DNA of 64,000 bases from Candidatus Alcium sp. F082 (GTDB lineage: Bacteria > Bacteroidota > Bacteroidia > Bacteroidales > F082), in assembly GCA_001543395.1 (NCBI GenBank), contig LPNG01000003.1:26027-90026 (forward strand). Direction: 5' to 3'. The position numbers and the translations under genes are program-made. Position 1 is the first letter of the stretch, and every line of letters begins with the position of its first letter. Below are positions 49,049 to 57,905 of this stretch, in pieces. The notes below the pieces were generated by a model that saw only the letters and a program-made list of their open reading frames with translations, made no database searches and was not told the origin of the DNA.

Positions 49049-49189
49049 ATTCGGAATTTTCTGCAAAATTACAATAAATTCCGAATTGAAACCAATTTTA
49101 TTCCAATTTTTCTGTAAAATTACAATAAATTCCGATTTTATGACCATTTCTATTCGGAATTTTCTGCAAAACTACAATAAATTCCGAAT
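49049..49189 (-). promoter_or_regulatory. Three tandem ~38-bp inverted-repeat/promoter units upstream of the AAA ATPase
   Basis: Units at 49049-49086, 49100-49137, 49152-49189 (period 51-52 bp). Minus-strand unit ATTCGGAATTTATTGTAATTTTGCAGAAAATTCCGAAT; each has terminal inverted repeats around a (T)AATTTTG-type -7 box. Confidence 0.8.
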
Positions 49190-49193
49190 GGAA

Positions 49194-49688
49194 TTACAAA
49201 ATCTCCCGTGCAATCCAAGCGCAGGCCTCGGCATCGGCCAAGGCATTATGGTGGTTGACCAAATCGTAGCCGCAGGCAGCCGCCACGGTGTGGAGTTGGT
49301 GGTTGGGTAGCAGTTTTCCAAAGTGTTTGCGCGCGGCGCGGCAGGTGCAGTAGAACTGATAGTCGGGGTAATCCATCTGGTAGCAGCGCATCACGGCCTT
49401 GAGGCAACCCTCGTCGAAGGGACTGTTGTGCGCCACGAGAGGCAGACCCTCGATAAGCGGCTCGATCTTTTGCCAGACGTATGGAAATACGGGTGCATCC
49501 TCGGTATCCTCCTTGGTAATGCCATGGATGAGCGTGTTCCAATAGAGGTAATAGTTTGGCTCGGGTTGGATTAGCGAATAGAACGAGTCCACAAACTCGC
49601 CTTCTTTCACAATCACCACGCCGACGCTACACACGCTGGTGCGCTCGTTGTTGGCGGTCTCGAAGTCTATGGCGGCGAAGGAGTTCAT
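49194..49688 (-). CDS. DnaQ-like 3'-5' exonuclease
   Basis: MNSFAAIDFETANNERTSVCSVGVVIV, LVAHNSPFDEGCL, HNALADAEACAWI. Confidence 0.88.
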   Translation of the reverse strand: MNSFAAIDFETANNERTSVCSVGVVIVKEGEFVDSFYSLIQPEPNYYLYWNTLIHGITKEDTEDAPVFPYVWQKIEPLIEGLPLVAHNSPFDEGCLKAVMRCYQMDYPDYQFYCTCRAARKHFGKLLPNHQLHTVAAACGYDLVNHHNALADAEACAWIAREIL

Positions 49689-50593
49689 TTCTTGTTGTAA
49701 TTGTTCCACATCCGTTTCACCATACCCGCCATTTCCTTTCGCAGCCAAAGCGGTTCCAACACTTCGAGCGCATCACCGTTCCAAAGGAGTTCTTGCTGGA
49801 AGTCGAAGGTGGGCCGCACCTCGACGGAGAAGATGCTGTATTCGCCTGTATGCACCAGCTCCTTTTGTGAAGGATGCAAGGGTAGGGAACGCAGGTAGTT
49901 GGCTTGGTCGGCGCTTACTTTCAGCTTCACGGTCTCGATGGGGCATTCCTCATCGCGAATGATGCCGAAACAGCCTTTGAAATAGTTTTCTGGGTTGAAT
50001 TTCTTGGGGTATTTGAAGGTCTCCTCCGATAGCCGGGCTTCCTGTACGCGGTCCAAGGAATAGATGCGGATCTTGTCTTCGTAGATGCTATTGCCCACCA
50101 TGTACCACCTCTGCCGGAACAGCTTCACGCAATAGGGTGCCACGGGAAAGGTGTGTTCGCTTTCGCTCCAAAAGCCTTTATAGGTGATTTCCAACAATCG
50201 GTTTTTCTTCATGGCTTCCATGACCGTGGCGAGGAAGTCTTGGCCTGAGGGGATGCTTTCCAAAAGGATACGGTCGCTGAGCGACTTGTTTTCCAACAGC
50301 GTGTTGTTGACCGACATGGTGCTGAGCAGCCAGCGTTGCAGGCCGTCGTCCTCAAACACCTCGCGGTTCTCGATATAATAGCGGTCGCCGTCGCTCTTGT
50401 CGCATAGAATGACGAGGCCGAACATCTCTTCCACCGCGTTTTTCCAGGAGTGGAACGTGCGGCGCGGAATCTCCAGCCCTTCGCTCAAATCCGTTTCGAG
50501 CCAACGCCGGTTGATTTCCTTCAGTGTGATTCTCTTGGCGCGGTAGAGCGTCTCAACGAGCCAGACGTATTTGTTGATTTGGTTTTTGGACAT
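49685..50593 (-). CDS. WYL domain-containing transcriptional regulator
   Basis: N-terminal HTH region; LLEITYKGFWSESEHTFPVAPYCVKLFRQRWYMVGNS, YSLDRVQEARL. Confidence 0.85.
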   Translation of the reverse strand: MSKNQINKYVWLVETLYRAKRITLKEINRRWLETDLSEGLEIPRRTFHSWKNAVEEMFGLVILCDKSDGDRYYIENREVFEDDGLQRWLLSTMSVNNTLLENKSLSDRILLESIPSGQDFLATVMEAMKKNRLLEITYKGFWSESEHTFPVAPYCVKLFRQRWYMVGNSIYEDKIRIYSLDRVQEARLSEETFKYPKKFNPENYFKGCFGIIRDEECPIETVKLKVSADQANYLRSLPLHPSQKELVHTGEYSIFSVEVRPTFDFQQELLWNGDALEVLEPLWLRKEMAGMVKRMWNNYNKK

Positions 50594-50597
50594 GGTA

Positions 50598-50729
50598 TTA
50601 GTTTTTCTGATTGATAAGGTTCACCACCCCTTTCACCATCCTTTTCCCTTCTGTTTGAACTTGTGCAATTTTTGCACAGGTTGCCTCTCGCTCTAACTTT
50701 TCATCCCAAGGATTGGTTTTATGAAGCAT
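50598..50729 (-). pseudogene. 43-codon ORF with a C-terminus paralogous to the RhuM-Fic gene at 52430
   Basis: MLHKTNPWDEKLEREATCAKIAQVQTEGKRMVKGVVNLINQKN*; compare MVKVVVNLINQKN* of the RhuM-Fic protein. 34/42 nt identical over the last 14 codons. Confidence 0.45.
50658..50682. repeat. Hairpin resembling a degenerate copy of the array element
   Basis: AACTTGTGCAA-ttt-TTGCACAGGTT. Confidence 0.45.
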
Positions 50730-50853
50730 AAATTGTGCAAGTATATGACACAGGCTATGTAAATGCTTAATTTGTTACGCGGAGTGGCATTTTGCTGGAA
50801 TGGTACTGACGAGCTTGACGTTTTTTTCCTGATTTAGTTTTTGCTATCAAAGT

Positions 50854-51747
50854 TTAATTGTTATTATAGTTTTCGTGGTTCCTGGTGCCAAGTTTCTTTT
50901 TGTATAAAGTTTCTCTATCAATAGCAATTGTGGGAATTACATTTATTGGCAATGTTTCCAAGATACTCCATTGAAAATTGAGTTCAGCATAATGCGGATT
51001 GTTATCACATTTTTCTTTTAATGTTTTATCATTGCCATGACCATTCGTCTTGACATATTCTGACCATCTATTCCAAATCCCACCTTTTTGTCCTTCTTGA
51101 CTATTCTTATATGTGACACCTACGTATTGCTTCCCGTTACTTTTATCCAAAATGAGATATACACAGTTGCAAGCTTCCAATACGGACTTCCATTCTGAGT
51201 CATTTGATTCAATGATTTTCTTTAACTCTGAAAAACTGAGTATTACATCTTCATAACGAGTAAAAAGAGGAATGTCTCTATCTATTAGACCCTCGTCAAT
51301 TCTTATTATTTCTTTTTTTGTTTCCCAGTTTTGAATCCACTGGCGAGTTCCTTTCCCCCAATCAATGACGATTTTGTCTTTAAGGTTTGAAAAAGCCAGT
51401 ATTTCTTGAAAATTAAAAATAGCACCATCACCATCAATCGTGTTTTTTATCCCTAGGTTTTGATATACACCAATTAATCTTGCCCTTGTTCCTTCTTCGC
51501 TTAAAAAAGAAACAATATAATCTACATTTTTAAAGTTCTTTATTTTTTGCTCGTTTTGGTAATTAACAAATCTTTGATAATCACGTCTATACATTTCGTA
51601 TAATGTACCATCAAAAATGATTTTATCTTGAACTCTAGGAGTTCTTAAACTGTCATGTCTTACTAGTTTAACTTTTTTAGCATCAAAATCAATACCTCTG
51701 TCTTTCAAGAGTTCTTGAATTGTAATAATCGAATTTTCTTGTTTCAT
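50854..51747 (-). CDS. GIY-YIG nuclease-like protein
   Basis: C-terminal CVYLILDKSNGKQYVGVTYKNSQ...GGIWNRWSEYVKTNGHGN...AELNFQWSILETLP; start MKQENSIITIQ. Confidence 0.65.
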   Translation of the reverse strand: MKQENSIITIQELLKDRGIDFDAKKVKLVRHDSLRTPRVQDKIIFDGTLYEMYRRDYQRFVNYQNEQKIKNFKNVDYIVSFLSEEGTRARLIGVYQNLGIKNTIDGDGAIFNFQEILAFSNLKDKIVIDWGKGTRQWIQNWETKKEIIRIDEGLIDRDIPLFTRYEDVILSFSELKKIIESNDSEWKSVLEACNCVYLILDKSNGKQYVGVTYKNSQEGQKGGIWNRWSEYVKTNGHGNDKTLKEKCDNNPHYAELNFQWSILETLPINVIPTIAIDRETLYKKKLGTRNHENYNNN

Positions 51748-51794
51748 TTTTTTAGAAGTTTTATTGCATTGCAAAAATAATAATTATCTCTATA

Positions 51795-52328
51795 TCACCA
51801 CCAACTATCCCCAATCCAAGTATGAGCTCTTTTCCTGACCTCCTCAACGCTTTCGTCGTGATGCGCCTGGCGATGCTCCTGTTCTATGGCAGTAAGTATT
51901 CCTTCGGCATCCAACCATCTTGTGTCAAGAACGCCGAAAGAGACCTGCCTTGAGGTGTATTTGTCGTACCTGAAATCTACGCCGATGCTCACTTTCAGCA
52001 TCTCGGAAAGCAGTTTTACCGCTTCTTCTTTTTCGAGTTTAAACAGACGAAGCTTGAGATTATCGACACGCTTGTTTGTAAGTGCTTCAAGATAACGCTC
52101 TATACAATGCTGAATCGTCACACGGTAGGTGTATTCCCTCCCTCCTGCATAGAGGGCAATCACACGGTTCAGGTCACCGCCTCTTTGCACGAATGTCCCT
52201 AATCGCACAAGTTTGTCTTCCATTTTTGAACACATTTCCCATTCGCCAGAAATGTTGTCCCAATACTCGCGGTTGGACAGGATTTGTTCGTATTCCTCTA
52301 AAGGGACGCTTCCGTAATAATCGTTCAT
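51795..52328 (-). CDS. Hypothetical protein (177 aa), array unit 1
   Basis: Long ORF 25 bp downstream of array element C1; no family recognised. Confidence 0.5.
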   Translation of the reverse strand: MNDYYGSVPLEEYEQILSNREYWDNISGEWEMCSKMEDKLVRLGTFVQRGGDLNRVIALYAGGREYTYRVTIQHCIERYLEALTNKRVDNLKLRLFKLEKEEAVKLLSEMLKVSIGVDFRYDKYTSRQVSFGVLDTRWLDAEGILTAIEQEHRQAHHDESVEEVRKRAHTWIGDSWW

Positions 52329-52352
52329 TGCATTTAGGTTTTGTTGTTTCTA

Positions 52353-52397
52353 CGCTGCAAAGAAAACAAAAGCCTGTGCCGAATTACAGCACATGCT
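52353..52397 (-). promoter_or_regulatory. Array element C1 (hairpin plus promoter-like box)
   Basis: cgctgcaaagaaaacaaaagcctgtgccgaattacagcacatgctt on + strand. Confidence 0.85.
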
Positions 52398-52429
52398 TGA
52401 AAAATTATGCAGTTATTATGCTCAATAAA

Positions 52430-53395
52430 TCAATTCTTCTGATTAATCAAGTTCACCACCACCTTCACCATTACATCCTTCTCCTCGGGCTTGCTCTCGG
52501 CGATCATCAAGGTCAATGCGACCAAGGTGTTGTCGGCTATGCGCTTGCTGCCGTCCTCGCGGTAGAGGATGCCGTTGTTGTTGAGGAACCACAGGAACAG
52601 CGTTGCGGCAATGCGTTTGTTGCCATCGCTGAACGAATGGTTCTTTGTGACAAGATAAAGCAACATGGCCGCTTTTTCCTCTACACTTGGATAAAGGTCT
52701 TCGCCGCCGAAGGTCTGGTAGATTTGACCGATGCTACTTTTGAAGGAATCGTCCTTCTCATTGCCGAAAAGAGAACTGCCGCCGAATTTTTCACGCAAGG
52801 CGGCAATGGCTTGCATGGCGTTATCGTAAGTCGCTTGGAATTTCTCCTCTTGGGTGGTTTCTTTTACACCCAAGCGTTGATAATCATAATCATCTAGCGT
52901 GTCGAGGGCATAGGTGTAGTCCACTACGATGTCGAACAAGGCTTGGTTTTCGTCGTTTTTCAGCAATGGCTGGTTTTGCAACGTCCGGCCCACCATTTGC
53001 ACCAATTGCCTTAGTTCCCCGATTTGGTTTCGGCGAATCTTCTCGTTCACGGCATAGCCTTTCAGCAGATAGTCTTTCAACACTTTATTGGCCCATTGGC
53101 GGAACTGCACACCATATTGGCTTTTCACACGATAGCCTACGGAGATGATGACATCGAGGCTATAGAAAGGTACAGGCTTCTTAACGCCAATAACGTGTAA
53201 AAAATGCACGTTATTCTCGCGATTCAATTCTCCTTCCTTAAACACATTGATTATGTGCCTCCTTAAATTTGACTCTTCTCTTTGAAATAATACAGCCATC
53301 TGACTAGTTGAAAGCCAAACAGTTTCATTCTCCAGCCTTACATCGATGGCAGTCTGGCCGTTGTCGGTTTGGTAGATGACAATTTGGTTTTCCAT
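52430..53395 (-). CDS. RhuM-like / Fic-DOC fusion protein, array unit 2
   Basis: VWLSTSQMAVLFQREESNLRRHIINVFKEGEL (RhuM-like) and HSFSDGNKRIAATLFLWFL (Fic/DOC core). Confidence 0.85.
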   Translation of the reverse strand: MENQIVIYQTDNGQTAIDVRLENETVWLSTSQMAVLFQREESNLRRHIINVFKEGELNRENNVHFLHVIGVKKPVPFYSLDVIISVGYRVKSQYGVQFRQWANKVLKDYLLKGYAVNEKIRRNQIGELRQLVQMVGRTLQNQPLLKNDENQALFDIVVDYTYALDTLDDYDYQRLGVKETTQEEKFQATYDNAMQAIAALREKFGGSSLFGNEKDDSFKSSIGQIYQTFGGEDLYPSVEEKAAMLLYLVTKNHSFSDGNKRIAATLFLWFLNNNGILYREDGSKRIADNTLVALTLMIAESKPEEKDVMVKVVVNLINQKN

Positions 53396-53410
53396 GGGGA
53401 AATGGTTTAA

Positions 53411-53456
53411 TGCAGCAAAGATAACAAAAAGATTGTGCCGAATTAATGCACAGGCA
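53411..53456 (-). promoter_or_regulatory. Array element C2
   Basis: tgcagcaaagataacaaaaagattgtgccgaattaatgcacaggca; overlaps the stop of the upstream gene (53443). Confidence 0.75.
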
Positions 53457-53868
53457 AAACTTTTGTAAACCAAATTCTTCTTTGAATGTATTGGGAATAT
53501 CCTGTCAGCTCTTTGCGAAGTTCAGGTTGCAGCGAAGTGTATCGGATGCAGGCGGCAAGCCAATCAAGAAGGACTTGGCGATAGACCTTACCTTTGTATT
53601 CAATGAGTGCAGGTATGGTACATTGATCGTTGAGAGTTAAACTAAGCCGATTATGCCTATGCTCAACGGCGATGCTTCTACCTTGTTTATCAACAATCAT
53701 CAAGTTGGGGTTTACTTGAGCGGATTCACAATCGAATGGGAATGGTCGTTTCTGCCGTATCACTTCATTAAGGAAGGCATACATGAAGACGCGCCCCATG
53801 CCGTGCTCGTCAACATGATTGAGCAGACGGGCGATGGCGGCTGTGTCAATGGTTTTGCTGTGCTTCAT
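53443..53868 (-). CDS. Hypothetical protein, array unit 3 gene 2
   Basis: ORF MKHSKTIDTAAIARLLNHVDEHGMGRVFMYAFLNEVIRQKRPF; overlaps the preceding ORF. Confidence 0.5.
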   Translation of the reverse strand: MKHSKTIDTAAIARLLNHVDEHGMGRVFMYAFLNEVIRQKRPFPFDCESAQVNPNLMIVDKQGRSIAVEHRHNRLSLTLNDQCTIPALIEYKGKVYRQVLLDWLAACIRYTSLQPELRKELTGYSQYIQRRIWFTKVLPVH

Positions 53869-54511
53869 TACGGAACCCAACTTTGATTTCGTAGTAAAAA
53901 TCACGGCAATAGATGAAGTCAGTGATGGCAAAATCAGTATGGTCGAACAAGTTGTGGAAGGCTTGTATCAGATGCAGGTCTTTGGTCAGTTCCTGGTCGA
54001 GGCCTTCGTTCCAGTTGGGCGGTGGACAATTCATCCCGATAAACTCGTCAAAGTCGTTGGAATCAGGATCGTCGTTCCCTCTCAATTGGAGAGGAAAGGA
54101 CACACCGTATTCATACAGCAGGTTCCATCCTGAATCCTGCAAAGCATTCCAAAGCTCTTGGCGGTTCTCGCCTTGCACGGGGTGCAATGCCGGATAGTCA
54201 TTGCTGAAGTAGCAGCAGGCCTCGACCTCCACATCTTCACCGAAGCCTTTGTTGGCTTCATACACGGCGTGGGCTTTGTCGAACATTTCGCGCAAGGCCT
54301 CCCGCATCGCGTCGTTGAAGGCTATGATGTCGGGCAGCAGCAAATCCTGATATTGCAATACACGATGGTTGATGATGGTTTTCCTTACTTCGATAAGACT
54401 GCGCTCGTCGGTGTAGTCGTGGTCTTTGCTCCAAAGCCCTTCAAACGACAGGATGATTTGGTCTTCAAGTGCCTTTAAGGCATCGTCTAGTAATAGGTCT
54501 TTGATGTTCAT
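53846..54511 (-). CDS. Hypothetical protein, array unit 3 gene 1
   Basis: ORF MNIKDLLLDDALKALEDQIILSFEG..., 20 bp downstream of element C3. Confidence 0.5.
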   Translation of the reverse strand: MNIKDLLLDDALKALEDQIILSFEGLWSKDHDYTDERSLIEVRKTIINHRVLQYQDLLLPDIIAFNDAMREALREMFDKAHAVYEANKGFGEDVEVEACCYFSNDYPALHPVQGENRQELWNALQDSGWNLLYEYGVSFPLQLRGNDDPDSNDFDEFIGMNCPPPNWNEGLDQELTKDLHLIQAFHNLFDHTDFAITDFIYCRDFYYEIKVGFRNEAQQNH

Positions 54512-54530
54512 AGTGCTTTGTTTTGAAATT

Positions 54531-54580
54531 CGTTGCAAAGAAAACAAAAGCCTGTGCCGAATTGAAGCACAGGCTTGAAA
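54531..54580 (-). promoter_or_regulatory. Array element C3
   Basis: cgttgcaaagaaaacaaaagcctgtgccgaattgaagcacaggcttgaaa; perfect stem AGCCTGTGC (54549-54557)/GCACAGGCT (54567-54575). Confidence 0.88.
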
Positions 54581-54595
54581 ACAATTGATTGTTTT

Positions 54596-54817
54596 TCAAT
54601 CCAATGCCTCATAATTGAAATCCGACGGATAGCAGTTGGCTTTCTGGTAGTCGAACTGGTAGATGCGCATGTAGGTTTCCTTGATCTCCTTGGCGCCATT
54701 GCTGAAGGGATTGGAGACATGCATTGGGATGGTCACGATGATGACCATTTCGGGTGTAAGTACCGTGCCGTTCACTCTTTTGACCCGCTTGGGCCATACT
54801 TTGAATACTTTGCTCAT
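54596..54817 (-). CDS. Small hypothetical protein (73 aa), array unit 4 gene 2
   Basis: MSKVFKVWPKRVKRVNGTVLTPEMVIIVTIPMHVSNPFSNG; 14 bp after the upstream ORF. Confidence 0.5.
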   Translation of the reverse strand: MSKVFKVWPKRVKRVNGTVLTPEMVIIVTIPMHVSNPFSNGAKEIKETYMRIYQFDYQKANCYPSDFNYEALD

Positions 54818-54831
54818 AATAAAACGATTTA

Positions 54832-55368
54832 TTAGTTGTCTTTCAACAGAATTTCTTTCTTTATTGCATTTTCCTCCTCTTCAACAACGGCATCCCATAA
54901 ACTGGAGTTTTCAAAAACTTCCATCGGGATGTATTGTGCATAGCGGTTGAAAAATTCGATGGAATAAAGGTCGCAACCGTTATTGTACCAACCTCGGTTA
55001 ATGAGTCTACCCCAATCCCAACGGCCAATGTATTTGTCGATGAGGTCGTATGTGAGTTTCAGGTCGGTGTTATCCGAAAGTTCGCTCCAGTCCCAACGGT
55101 CTATGTATTTCTCGATAAGTTCGGGAATCAGGATTTCCTCGTTGGCTCGTTCAGAGAATGTTTTCCAGTTCAGACGATTGCCCCAATAGTTAATCATTGC
55201 GGCTGTCCATTTGATGTTGCTGTTGCCCGACACTTCCTCCCAATCCAAATCGTTGCTGTATTTCATTAGCAACTCATCGTTCAGAGGATAATCGGAGGAG
55301 ATTCTCTTCATAGCTTCCTTTTGAATCATTTTCTTCATCAAGTAATCATTTACATTGTTGGTTTCCAT
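54832..55368 (-). CDS. Hypothetical repeat protein, array unit 4 gene 1
   Basis: Internal repeats DWEEVSGNSNIKWT..., NWKTFSERANEEILIPELIEKYIDRWDWSELSDNTDLKLTYDLIDKYIGRWDWGRL. Confidence 0.6.
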   Translation of the reverse strand: METNNVNDYLMKKMIQKEAMKRISSDYPLNDELLMKYSNDLDWEEVSGNSNIKWTAAMINYWGNRLNWKTFSERANEEILIPELIEKYIDRWDWSELSDNTDLKLTYDLIDKYIGRWDWGRLINRGWYNNGCDLYSIEFFNRYAQYIPMEVFENSSLWDAVVEEEENAIKKEILLKDN

Positions 55369-55409
55369 GACTTTTTACATTTAAAGTTAATACTACGTTT
55401 ACTGTTTTA

Positions 55410-55456
55410 CGCTGCAAAGAAAAAGAAAGCCTGTGCCGAATTGAAGCACAGGCTAA
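55410..55456 (-). promoter_or_regulatory. Array element C4
   Basis: cgctgcaaagaaaaagaaagcctgtgccgaattgaagcacaggctaa; stem 55428-55436/55446-55454. Confidence 0.88.
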
Positions 55457-55480
55457 TGGATTGACATCAAAAAAATATGA

Positions 55481-56704
55481 TTATTGCTTTGTCGAGTTTG
55501 CCTTAATTTTCTCGACAACTTCTTTCATGCATTGATATGCATCATTTTCCCCCTCTGCACTAAAGTATTTCCAAATCTTATCCCCTTGATAGTTTTGAGG
55601 AAGCCAAAGTATTTCTCTTATACCATATTTGTTTATCGTATCATTATTGATAACACGAGAATTGTCGGGTACGCTTTCATCAAATTGAAGCTGACAATAC
55701 CATCTATTATCTGCACTAAAATATAGAGCATACCTTGTTCCGTCCAAAACAAGATACACACCTCCATAACCGTATTCACAATACTGGAACTCGGGAAAAT
55801 CTTTGCTAATTTGGTCTTTCCACGCTCTCTTTTTTTCTTTAAAAATCTCATCATTAACTTCCGTGAGATATGCGGATAAATAATTAGAAGCGTTTTGAAG
55901 CTCAGAGATTTTCTTTTCTAAAGCCTTTGACCTATCTTCATTATTATAATTTGTAATACCCAAGATAGTATCCACGACTTGTTTTTCTTCGTTGTTCATA
56001 TTATTGGTATTTCTTGAAAATAAATAACCCTTTAAATAATCTATATATTGAGTAACTGCACTAAGCAACATTACATCTTTGTTCCTAATGTTAGGTAAAA
56101 CGTAATCCTCTAACCAAGGTAAGATATCTTCTTTATATGGAGTCTTGAAAAATCTATTTTCATAGTCCTTCTTTAATGTCGTCCCATTATGGCCTTCACC
56201 CCACGTATAATCTGATGGGTCACATTCCTTCGTTGGGGGAAGATATATGATGTAAATCTGATCATCAGAAAAGTCGAGTTTTTTGGTTTTTTCTATATAT
56301 CGACACAACTGCGTGTCCTGGTCGGTCGCACCGCACACTTTGTTTTCAAATATAATGGCGTATTTCCCTTTTTCTTTTACCCATAAATCGATGCGTTCAA
56401 CTTCTTGAGTTATGGTCGGATTATTAATGTGTACTTTAGAAAAGAAATCTTTGCTGTCGTCCCTTTGGTATTTTTCATTAATAAAAGAAAGTAATGATTG
56501 TAAAAATTCATAACAACCATTGTCAGCACGATACTGCAACAGTTTACACAAAATTCTGCTATGCGCATTTTCGTTAATATGCAATTCATCAATGATGTTA
56601 AGATGATAAGGATGCTTTATTTCCAACAACTCAACTTCTCTTAATAGCTTGTTTGAAAATCCCAAACTATTTACTACGGTTTCTTTGATTTCTTCTTGTG
56701 TCAT
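55481..56704 (-). CDS. PD-(D/E)XK nuclease superfamily protein (PDDEXK_4-like)
   Basis: EIKHPYHLNIIDELHINENAHSRILCKLL...VERIDLWVKEKGKYAIIFENKVCGATDQDTQLCRYIE. Confidence 0.8.
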   Translation of the reverse strand: MTQEEIKETVVNSLGFSNKLLREVELLEIKHPYHLNIIDELHINENAHSRILCKLLQYRADNGCYEFLQSLLSFINEKYQRDDSKDFFSKVHINNPTITQEVERIDLWVKEKGKYAIIFENKVCGATDQDTQLCRYIEKTKKLDFSDDQIYIIYLPPTKECDPSDYTWGEGHNGTTLKKDYENRFFKTPYKEDILPWLEDYVLPNIRNKDVMLLSAVTQYIDYLKGYLFSRNTNNMNNEEKQVVDTILGITNYNNEDRSKALEKKISELQNASNYLSAYLTEVNDEIFKEKKRAWKDQISKDFPEFQYCEYGYGGVYLVLDGTRYALYFSADNRWYCQLQFDESVPDNSRVINNDTINKYGIREILWLPQNYQGDKIWKYFSAEGENDAYQCMKEVVEKIKANSTKQ

Positions 56705-56744
56705 ATTATGAATGGCTTATGATTCGCAAAAATACACATTTCTG

Positions 56745-57293
56745 TTACATCGCAAACAGCTTTTCATCGGTCACATTTCCGGCATCCCCATCTTCTTCGC
56801 CACACCAAGCAAAAATAATCCTTTTCAATGTCGGCAACAATACTGTTTCATCAGCTGGTATTGAAATAGAGGCCTTGCCTGATTGATTGATTATGCCAAG
56901 TTTGTTTACAAGGTCTGGGAATGGTTTTTCAATGATGGACAAATTCGTCGTCACACTAATACTCCACGATTGTTCTTCTCCGACCAAACCACATTGGTTA
57001 AAACACAATGTTATCCAAGATTGAAGGCTGCCATTGCGCTTTAACAAATAGCCAGTGCCATCAAATTCAACCTTGTCTTCCCAATGCTTTTCAGCTAATA
57101 ACGATTGTATTGATTCGCTCAGTTTTTTCTCTGTCGATCCGCAATGCTCATCATTTATTGATTCACGCAAGCCGTCGACGTTCGATGCAAATTCATACAA
57201 TTCATCATTCAGTTTTTCAAGAAATTTGTTTTTTTCTTTGATGGTCATTTCTTTGATTTCATCCATCACTTCGTTAATGTCATACCTATACAT
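56745..57293 (-). CDS. Hypothetical protein (182 aa), array unit 5 gene 2
   Basis: Intact ORF, codon usage and position consistent with coding; no family recognised. Confidence 0.5.
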   Translation of the reverse strand: MYRYDINEVMDEIKEMTIKEKNKFLEKLNDELYEFASNVDGLRESINDEHCGSTEKKLSESIQSLLAEKHWEDKVEFDGTGYLLKRNGSLQSWITLCFNQCGLVGEEQSWSISVTTNLSIIEKPFPDLVNKLGIINQSGKASISIPADETVLLPTLKRIIFAWCGEEDGDAGNVTDEKLFAM

Positions 57294-57339
57294 TTATTCT
57301 GGTTTTAAGTTGTTGTTTCTTAATTATTTTCTTATACAA

Positions 57340-57777
57340 TCAATCCCACCATCCCCGCATCCGGCGTTCCAGATACAGAAACAACACATGCCAGGCTTTT
57401 TCTTTGCGCAGCCAATAGCAGGAATAAAACTGCTTTTCATAGCGTTTGTAGTTCTTCGTGTTGACGTATGGCGCGTCCTCGTCGTCGTCAAAGAAAGCAT
57501 CCTTACCTTGGGCAATGCTGATGAGTCGCATGGCAACCTCCATTTGCTTTGCAAATTTTTTGGCATCAGCACAATGCGTATGCTTGCCTAAGAAGAAGTC
57601 TCTCATGCTTTCAAGTTTATAGTAAATCATATCCAACAAATAGCCATAGTCGTAATCGACCAATTTGGCCACTTCTTCATCTGTGTATTGTGGCCTTTCA
57701 GAGCAGTCGGCCACGCGGCGCTTTTGCCCTTTTACCTTGGCTGCTTCTTGCAGCTTCATTTTGTGTCTGTATTTCAT
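57340..57777 (-). CDS. Hypothetical protein (145 aa), array unit 5 gene 1
   Basis: ORF 22 bp downstream of element C5. Confidence 0.5.
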   Translation of the reverse strand: MKYRHKMKLQEAAKVKGQKRRVADCSERPQYTDEEVAKLVDYDYGYLLDMIYYKLESMRDFFLGKHTHCADAKKFAKQMEVAMRLISIAQGKDAFFDDDEDAPYVNTKNYKRYEKQFYSCYWLRKEKAWHVLFLYLERRMRGWWD

Positions 57778-57798
57778 GGGAATTCCTTTTTGTTTTCA

Positions 57799-57858
57799 CG
57801 CCGCGAAGAAAACAAAAGCCTGTGCCGAATTAATGCACAGGCTGTGCAAATATTGCAC
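57799..57858 (-). promoter_or_regulatory. Array element C5
   Basis: cgccgcgaagaaaacaaaagcctgtgccgaattaatgcacaggct; stem 57817-57825/57835-57843, plus adjacent GTGCAA-ata-TTGCAC. Confidence 0.88.
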
Positions 57859-57905
57859 CTACCACTCGTAACACGCAAAAAGTGCGTGTTGCTCACATTG
57901 GACAC

